Source of the DNA: Candidatus Aenigmatarchaeota archaeon
GTDB taxonomy: Archaea > Aenigmatarchaeota > Aenigmatarchaeia > GW2011-AR5
Direction: 5' to 3'
DNA length: 10,740 bases
NCBI GenBank assembly: GCA_018304565.1
Contig: JAGVVX010000052.1
Span: 1 to 10,740 of the forward strand
Made by a program: the position numbers and the translations under genes. The notes under the pieces are model-generated. The model was not told the DNA's origin. It saw nothing but the letters and a program-made list of their open reading frames with translations, and searched no databases. Below are positions 6,894-10,740 of this stretch, in pieces. How positions within the stretch are numbered: the first letter of the stretch is position 1; each line of letters starts with the position of its first letter.

Positions 6894-7787
6894 ATGTTTG
6901 ACTACGAGTACTGGGGAAACGAAATCCTGCCGGCAAAGACGAACATGATGCTGGAGGAATTCATGCTTAGAAGGCCGTCTCTGTATCCTGTTGCATGTGC
7001 ACGATTTTTCACCGTGCCCCGCGACGCCGTGGTGCTTGGCTATGCACAGGACACCGACGCATTGAAGAAAAGAGATGCCAGCTTTGATGTTGTCCGCCGG
7101 CTTACGGGCGGGTCTCATGTGCAGCTGGGGCAAAACATACTTGCTTATTCGTTTTCAGTGCCGCGCGACGGAAGCTTCAAAAATTATGAGGGCATGCGGG
7201 CTTACTATGCGCAGCACGTAGCTGATGCCTTTGAGGATCTCGGCATAGAAAATATCACCGTTGACAACAAGGCATCAACCATAAACGTGGACGGCAGGGT
7301 TGTTGCCAGCCATGCAGCCATATGGGGCGTTGAAAGCGCACTCCTCCATGGACTGATTATAGTCTCACCTTACGACATGGAAAAACTCTCCGGAAGAGTG
7401 TTTCTTGGGCAAAGAAAGATAGGCGGGAAATGTTATACAGAGCAGGCTGCCATCAAGAACATGCCGGCTCTTTCCAAGTTCCTTGATGAAAGAAAAAGAA
7501 AGATCGCAAACGATCTCATTGCAAATGCCATACTTGCGAGGGTAACGAAAGGAAAGTACAGGAAAATGGGATTTGACAAAAAAGCGCTTGAGGGTTGCCA
7601 GACTATTGAAAAAAAACACGCAAGCGAAAGATGGGTTGCTGAAAGAAGGCCGCCCTTTGAAGAAGATCAAATAGAAGAAATACCAGGCGAGCAGCTTGAT
7701 GGAAAGCTCAAGAAGAACATGGGTTATTGCATGTACCTGCAGGTTAAAGACAAGCACTTCAAGAAAATGAGCGAGCCAAAAGAATAG
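6894..7787 (+). CDS. Lipoate-protein ligase family (BPL/LplA/LipB fold) protein
   Basis: The family attaches lipoate or octanoate to the lipoyl lysine of E2, and the position directly behind E2 fits that job. In the 297 residues the fold is shown by the N-terminal NMMLEEFMLRRP helix, the ligand-binding motif RRLTGG at 68-73 followed by SHVQLGQNILAYSFSVPR, the strand-turn INVDGRVVASHAA (131-142), ESALLHG, and IGGKCYTEQAAI near 195. The usual motif GRKxxG, whose lysine contacts the activated lipoyl group in LplA, here reads G134-R135-V136-V137-A138-S139, so the lysine is missing. The usual GGGAVxH is GGSHVQL. Residues after about 215 form a charged C-terminal extension. It may be a divergent ligase, an octanoyltransferase or a related acyltransferase. 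The start follows a GAGG ribosome site (6884-6887) six bases before the ATG. It is probably co-transcribed with E2. Confidence 0.82.
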   Translation: MFDYEYWGNEILPAKTNMMLEEFMLRRPSLYPVACARFFTVPRDAVVLGYAQDTDALKKRDASFDVVRRLTGGSHVQLGQNILAYSFSVPRDGSFKNYEGMRAYYAQHVADAFEDLGIENITVDNKASTINVDGRVVASHAAIWGVESALLHGLIIVSPYDMEKLSGRVFLGQRKIGGKCYTEQAAIKNMPALSKFLDERKRKIANDLIANAILARVTKGKYRKMGFDKKALEGCQTIEKKHASERWVAERRPPFEEDQIEEIPGEQLDGKLKKNMGYCMYLQVKDKHFKKMSEPKE

Positions 7788-7795
7788 GCGCAATG

Positions 7796-7805
7796 TATTT
7801 TTAAG
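7796..7805 (+). promoter_or_regulatory. TATA-like box for the 90-residue hypothetical gene
   Basis: TATTTTTAAG lies 22-31 bases before ATG 7827, the same spacing as the other leaderless genes in the window. Confidence 0.45.
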
Positions 7806-7826
7806 GTTTGGATTTATTCTATTTTC

Positions 7827-8099
7827 ATGAGAATGTTCTATCTACCGGAAACGCCCTTCGGTGAATTTTTCTACGATCCGGAATCGCATCAAGGAGTTGC
7901 TATTAGTGAAGACGGGCCTGTGATTCTGGGTATGGCTCAAGATTACAATCCTGCAACCTTTTCAGATAATAAAGAATGTGACGTTGCTGCCGGCACTTTT
8001 TCTGATCTTGTAGCTGCCGTATCGAGATATACTTCTGGAGAGCGCGATATTCGAGATATTTTAAGCCGCTTTCCAAGAACTGGCCATGCTTCCAGATGA
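7827..8099 (+). CDS. Hypothetical small acidic protein, 90 residues
   Basis: I do not recognise this protein. It begins MRMFYLPETPFGEFFYDPES, continues with a strand-turn-strand pattern (QGVAISEDGPVILGMAQDY) and ends with a helical region (TFSDLVAAVSRYTSG, then ERDIRDILSRF). It is soluble and acidic, without signal peptide, membrane segment or metal motif; its single cysteine is in NKECDV. The balance of strands and a C-terminal amphipathic helix suggests a small alpha/beta fold. The TATA-like box upstream and the coding-like composition support it as a real leaderless gene. It begins 39 bases after the lipoate-ligase-family stop and converges on the zinc-ribbon gene, so it is probably independent of the dehydrogenase cluster. 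Confidence 0.62.
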   Translation: MRMFYLPETPFGEFFYDPESHQGVAISEDGPVILGMAQDYNPATFSDNKECDVAAGTFSDLVAAVSRYTSGERDIRDILSRFPRTGHASR

Positions 8100-8121
8100 A
8101 CTAGTATCTCATGACCCGATT

Positions 8122-8229
8122 CTAATCAAACAAATGGCTGTTGCCGCAATTCTCGCATTCGTCAGGCTTTTCCTCGTAGGTGCGCATGCAGTAATGGCAA
8201 TGATAATGTTTTTTCTTTATACTTTTCAT
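8122..8229 (-). CDS. 35-residue zinc-ribbon protein
   Basis: This small gene runs from ATG at 8229 to TAG at 8122. The product begins with a basic stretch (MKSIKKKHYH) and carries two CxxC knuckles: CHYC at 11-14 and CENCGN at 25-30, ten residues apart. That is a single zinc ribbon like those of rubredoxin-type or ribosome/transcription-associated zinc fingers. It could bind nucleic acid or act as a protein-protein adaptor; function cannot be said. A GGGAG ribosome-site-like sequence lies five bases before the start. It follows the M42 peptidase gene on the same strand, with an inverted repeat in the 57-base gap, so it could be the last gene of that unit or have its own promoter. Confidence 0.72.
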   Translation of the reverse strand: MKSIKKKHYHCHYCMRTYEEKPDECENCGNSHLFD

Positions 8230-8260
8230 ATTACTCCCTACTAGGAAAGAGGTGTAGAGA

Positions 8261-8283
8261 GGAGAAAAACCTAGGTTTTCTCC
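8261..8283. repeat. Inverted repeat between the M42 peptidase and zinc-ribbon genes
   Basis: The arms GGAGAAAA(A)CCT and AGGTTTTCTCC are complementary except for one bulged A, leaving practically no loop (the centre is CCTAGG). Read on the minus strand it follows the peptidase stop codon by a few bases, so it may end or process that transcript. No long T-run follows, so a bacterial-style terminator is not well supported. Confidence 0.5.
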
Positions 8284-8286
8284 TTC

Positions 8287-9309
8287 TTAGGTTATGCAGA
8301 CTTTTGGAGGATTCTTGATGAATTCCTCAAGCAGTTTTATCGCATTCTCGACATCTTTCATGCTGGCCATTCCTATTGTCGAGTGTATATTCCGCACGGC
8401 AATTCCTACCACGGTAGCCGGAACGCCTTCGCGCGAAAGCGATATGCTCAGTGCGTCTGTGGTGCCTTTATCGCCTACATCGTACTGGATTGGTATGTTT
8501 TTCTGTTTTGCTATGTCTGTTAGCCAGTCATTTATGCACCTGTTTGTTATCATGCCCGAATCTTTCAGTGTTATGCATGGCCCCTTGCCAAGTATGTTCG
8601 ATTGAATTTTGACCCCTTTATCCTCTGCGTTAGTCACGTCAACTGCAACGGCAAGGTCAGGTTTTATCTTGTACGTAGAAGTTTTTGCGCCGTAAAGCCC
8701 TATCTCCTCTTGGACTGTGAAAACATAGTAAGTATCGCTTTCAGTTTTCTTTGACAATTTTGCAATCTCCATAAGCACGTAGCAGCCGATCCTGTCATCC
8801 AGTGCCCGTCCATAAACAACGCTGTTGTCAGCAAACATCCCTATTTCCTGCTGCAGCGAAATAAATGAGCCTACCTTGACATCCTTCTTCAGCAGTTCCT
8901 CTTTGCTTAAACCCGTGTCTATGTACATATCAAGGCTTCTTGGCATGCTGTCAGTCATGTCGCCGTTGCTTATCTCTGCCGTAGTTATGACGCCGTATAC
9001 AGGTTCTTTGCCAGCTTTGATTTTAACCCTCTGGCCGATCAGCGTCAGAGATTCTATACCGCCTACCCGGGAAAATATTATGGCGCCGTCAGAGTCTACG
9101 CCTTTCACCATGAGCCCTATCTCATCCATGTGGGCCGTGAGCATAACCCGGGGCGTATCGCCCTTCTTGTGTGCTATAAGATTTCCTATGCTGTCCACAG
9201 TTACTTCGTCGACATGCTTCCTTATTTCCTTCATTATAAGGTCGCGTACCTCTGACTCATCGCCGCTTATGCCGTCCGTTTCCATCAGCCTTTTCAGCAT
9301 CTCAAACAT
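8287..9309 (-). CDS. M42 family metallo-aminopeptidase (TET / endoglucanase-M type)
   Basis: A cytoplasmic dinuclear-metal aminopeptidase that in known archaea forms dodecameric tetrahedral (TET) particles trimming short peptides. The 340-residue length is typical. All expected residues are visible: His60 and Asp62 in AHMDE, the bridging Asp in ALDDR (171-172), the Glu pair in VQEEIGLYGA (201-202), Asp224 in VAVDVT, and His309 in NIHST. VDSIGNLIA near residue 38 and the inserted PDZ-like beta domain (about 68-160) also match. Which N-terminal residues it prefers cannot be read from sequence. The ATG at 9309 is fixed by a perfect GGTGAT ribosome site four bases upstream, which overlaps the stop codon of the aminotransferase gene before it, so the two are probably translationally coupled. 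Confidence 0.95.
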   Translation of the reverse strand: MFEMLKRLMETDGISGDESEVRDLIMKEIRKHVDEVTVDSIGNLIAHKKGDTPRVMLTAHMDEIGLMVKGVDSDGAIIFSRVGGIESLTLIGQRVKIKAGKEPVYGVITTAEISNGDMTDSMPRSLDMYIDTGLSKEELLKKDVKVGSFISLQQEIGMFADNSVVYGRALDDRIGCYVLMEIAKLSKKTESDTYYVFTVQEEIGLYGAKTSTYKIKPDLAVAVDVTNAEDKGVKIQSNILGKGPCITLKDSGMITNRCINDWLTDIAKQKNIPIQYDVGDKGTTDALSISLSREGVPATVVGIAVRNIHSTIGMASMKDVENAIKLLEEFIKNPPKVCIT

Positions 9310-9313
9310 TCAA

Positions 9314-9319
9314 ATCACC
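9314..9319 (-). promoter_or_regulatory. Shine-Dalgarno site of the M42 peptidase gene, overlapping the upstream stop
   Basis: On the minus strand GGTGAT precedes the ATG at 9309 by four bases. The TGA inside it is the stop codon of the aminotransferase. GGTGAT matches the complement of the conserved 3' end of 16S rRNA. Confidence 0.8.
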
Positions 9320-10740
9320 GTTTATTTAGTTCTTTTATCGAGTCCTCTATTATATCTATGCCATTGTCTGCTTGTTGCCGCGTTAGTGTCAGAGGCGGGC
9401 ATATTCTTATCACACTCTTTCCTGCAGGCAACAGTATAAGCCCTTTCTCGCCTGCCTTGCAGAGCACCTCTTTTCTTTCTTCAACTGCAGGCATGCGGGA
9501 TTTTTTGTTTTTGACCAGTTCAACACCTATCATCAATCCTATGCCTCTAACGTCACCAACTATTTCATATTTGTCCTTGAGTTCATTCAGCCTCTTGAGC
9601 ACATGCTTACCAACTTTTTTTGCATTGTTACCAAGGCGTTTCTGTTTCATGAACTTCAGGGTTGCCATGCCTGCTGCGCATGCCAGCAGATTGCCGCCAA
9701 ATGTAGAATTGGAAACAAGTGCTGTAGGAATAAAGTAATTGTGATTGTCTTCAACTTCTATATCGTAAAGTGTATTGTCTCTTTTTTTATTCTGGGCTTT
9801 GACAACTTTTATTACTTCGCCTTCCTGCGGGCAGAAATTAGTTCCAATAAAGTCCATGTTGATCGCTTCTATAATCTGCTCTTCCCTAAATTTCTCTTTT
9901 AATTTATATCCCATACACCCAACAATGTAAGGAGCTATCATTTTCATGAATTTTTCAGAGCCGTTTTCTTTGTTAAGAGAAATTCTGTACCTGATTTCGC
10001 CACCTTTTAGTTTAAGACGCTCTTTTTTCCAAATAAGATTATATCTTTCTTTAAAGTATGATATGATCAAGTCTATTGTTTCTTCCTCGAAGCAAACCGT
10101 GGCAAGACTAACCCTCCATTTGTTTATTGATCCGTCATCCATATACCAAATAGCAAGTCCTAAGGGTTCTAATTTTTCTAGAAGTTCTCTGGTAATTTTG
10201 CATTTTCCATTATCTCCATAAATTTGATTTCTTAATCCAAGAAAATATGGATGATTAATTGTCCTAAAAACGTAAAATTGCTGTCTTTTATAACCATCAG
10301 TATGTGTATGTTTAACAGGTTTTATTTCAGCCGCTGCTAAATTTCTTAGTGCATGGAATTTGAATTTCAAATAAGGCAGTTGACTTTCTTTATGACCAAT
10401 AGTTAAATGCGGATGTTTAGCATTTTGATCTTTTGCTTTGGGCTTTGATAACCCGCCGTCGCCTAAAAGAGAGCCAAGAATTATCTGTTCTTGAATTTTA
10501 TTTGGCTTTGGAATTGGAAGTAAAATTTTATCGGTTTTCTGTAAATTTTCAACTGTTTTCCAGCCATGACCTACTACCCAATATTTATGCTCTTTCGTTA
10601 CACACGGTGACTGTTCGCCGTTTATGGAATTGCTGGTTATAACTTTATACCATTCTTTGCAGGCATTTTTCTTTTTGAACCAGTTTATAACTCTTTTTGG
10701 CTCTACAACTCCTGTTTTTGGGTTGTAAGAAATAACGCTT
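9315..10740 (-). CDS. Class III PLP-dependent aminotransferase interrupted by an intein (N-terminal part beyond window)
   Basis: The frame is open from the right edge (last whole codon 10737-10739) to TGA at 9315. Bases 9318-9707 encode 130 residues of the C-terminal part of a class III aminotransferase (acetylornithine / ornithine / 4-aminobutyrate aminotransferase group). STFGGNLLACAAG is the conserved motif in which the Ser/Thr normally reaches the PLP phosphate of the partner subunit. It is followed by GDVRGIGLMIGVELV, the GLILLPAG segment and VIRICPPLTLT. Everything upstream of 9707 in the window is an intein in the same frame. The PLP lysine, the N-extein and the start codon lie beyond the right edge, so the exact substrate cannot be named. 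The mature enzyme needs protein splicing. Downstream it is coupled to the M42 peptidase gene, suggesting a role in amino-acid recycling. Confidence 0.9.
   Translation of the reverse strand, partial: SVISYNPKTGVVEPKRVINWFKKKNACKEWYKVITSNSINGEQSPCVTKEHKYWVVGHGWKTVENLQKTDKILLPIPKPNKIQEQIILGSLLGDGGLSKPKAKDQNAKHPHLTIGHKESQLPYLKFKFHALRNLAAAEIKPVKHTHTDGYKRQQFYVFRTINHPYFLGLRNQIYGDNGKCKITRELLEKLEPLGLAIWYMDDGSINKWRVSLATVCFEEETIDLIISYFKERYNLIWKKERLKLKGGEIRYRISLNKENGSEKFMKMIAPYIVGCMGYKLKEKFREEQIIEAINMDFIGTNFCPQEGEVIKVVKAQNKKRDNTLYDIEVEDNHNYFIPTALVSNSTFGGNLLACAAGMATLKFMKQKRLGNNAKKVGKHVLKRLNELKDKYEIVGDVRGIGLMIGVELVKNKKSRMPAVEERKEVLCKAGEKGLILLPAGKSVIRICPPLTLTRQQADNGIDIIEDSIKELNKR
10128..10163 (-). other. 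Second LAGLIDADG motif of the intein endonuclease
   Basis: The encoded segment is LGLAIWYMDDGS. The aspartates at 10134-10139 are the metal-binding residues, and their presence suggests the endonuclease is not decayed. Confidence 0.85.
10449..10484 (-). other. First LAGLIDADG motif of the intein endonuclease
   Basis: The encoded segment is ILGSLLGDGGL. The aspartate in GDGG (10458-10460) is the expected catalytic residue. Confidence 0.85.

Larger units (their letters stand above)
9708..10740 (-). mobile_element. Intein with LAGLIDADG homing endonuclease (N-terminus beyond window)
   Basis: About 344 residues are visible. The N-terminal splicing half shows SYNPKTGVVEPKRV near the edge, and the block B-like CVTKEHKYWV (the TxxH motif), then GWKTVENLQKTDKILLP. 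The endonuclease has two LAGLIDADG motifs: ILGSLLGDGGL (Asp at 10458-10460) and LGLAIWYMDDGS (Asp-Asp at 10134-10139), both with the acidic residues kept, in the style of the LAGLIDADG_2 / WYMDDG family. The C-terminal splicing end reads TLYDIEVEDNHNYF, then ALVSN, with the last Asn at 9708-9710 and Ser as first C-extein residue (9705-9707). The penultimate residue is Ser instead of the usual His. The region is visibly more AT-rich than the flanking aminotransferase and peptidase sequence, as expected for a horizontally moving element. The first residue (Cys or Ser 1) is not in the window. Confidence 0.92.

Noticed and set aside
6288..7133. A 281-codon minus-strand open frame opposite E2 and the lipoate-ligase gene
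   Set aside because: It lies antisense to two clear protein families and its translation is rich in Cys, His and Phe without any motif, so it is a shadow of the coding strand.
8825..9439. A 204-codon plus-strand open frame opposite the M42 peptidase
   Set aside because: The minus strand encodes a complete peptidase with all metal ligands; the plus translation is Ser/Ile-rich low complexity typical of antisense.
9708..10740. Group I intron or free-standing homing endonuclease gene
   Set aside because: The reading frame is continuous into the aminotransferase, and intein splicing blocks flank the endonuclease; an intron would not keep a TxxH block or a YDIEVEDNHNYF end.

Overview
The window looks like a piece of an archaeal chromosome. 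Several genes have an archaeal TATA-like box (CTTTATAA, CTATATAT or TTTTTA type) about 24-35 bases before the start codon and no room for a leader, while genes inside transcription units use short Shine-Dalgarno motifs (a perfect GGTGAT before the M42 peptidase). A LAGLIDADG intein, a TET-type M42 peptidase, a stand-alone HicB-like protein and a large multidomain secreted protein fit that view. A DPANN or similar metagenome-derived lineage is a guess from gene content, not something the sequence proves.

Layout. (1) 1-2262, minus strand: a large secreted Cys-rich protein, cut by the left edge, with a signal peptide, a cell-wall-type beta domain, an IPT/TIG domain, an eight-cysteine cluster, a Kazal domain and a putative Ig fold. 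(2) 2337-3250: small genes, namely a CPHC thioredoxin-like protein, a solo HicB-like protein and an unrecognised 114-residue protein. (3) 3327-7787, plus strand: a 2-oxoacid (pyruvate-type) dehydrogenase locus with E1 alpha, E1 beta, the E2 lipoyl acyltransferase and a lipoate-ligase-family protein that could modify E2. E1 beta is frameshifted and lacks about 20 conserved residues. No E3 (dihydrolipoamide dehydrogenase) gene is present. The E2 linker is encoded by a chain of four hairpins with three-base loops. (4) 7827-8229: an unrecognised 90-residue protein and, convergent with it, a 35-residue zinc ribbon. (5) 8287-10740, minus strand: a two-gene unit of a class III PLP aminotransferase followed by an M42 aminopeptidase. 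The aminotransferase is interrupted by an intein with a LAGLIDADG homing endonuclease, inserted just before the conserved STFGGN motif; its N-terminal end lies beyond the right edge.

The most notable items are the intein in an aminotransferase, the in-frame palindromic chain in E2, the broken E1 beta gene, the lipoate-ligase relative without the usual lysine, and the Kazal-containing archaeal surface protein. There is no gene-free stretch over 300 bases; I saw no tRNA, rRNA, CRISPR array or insertion sequence.
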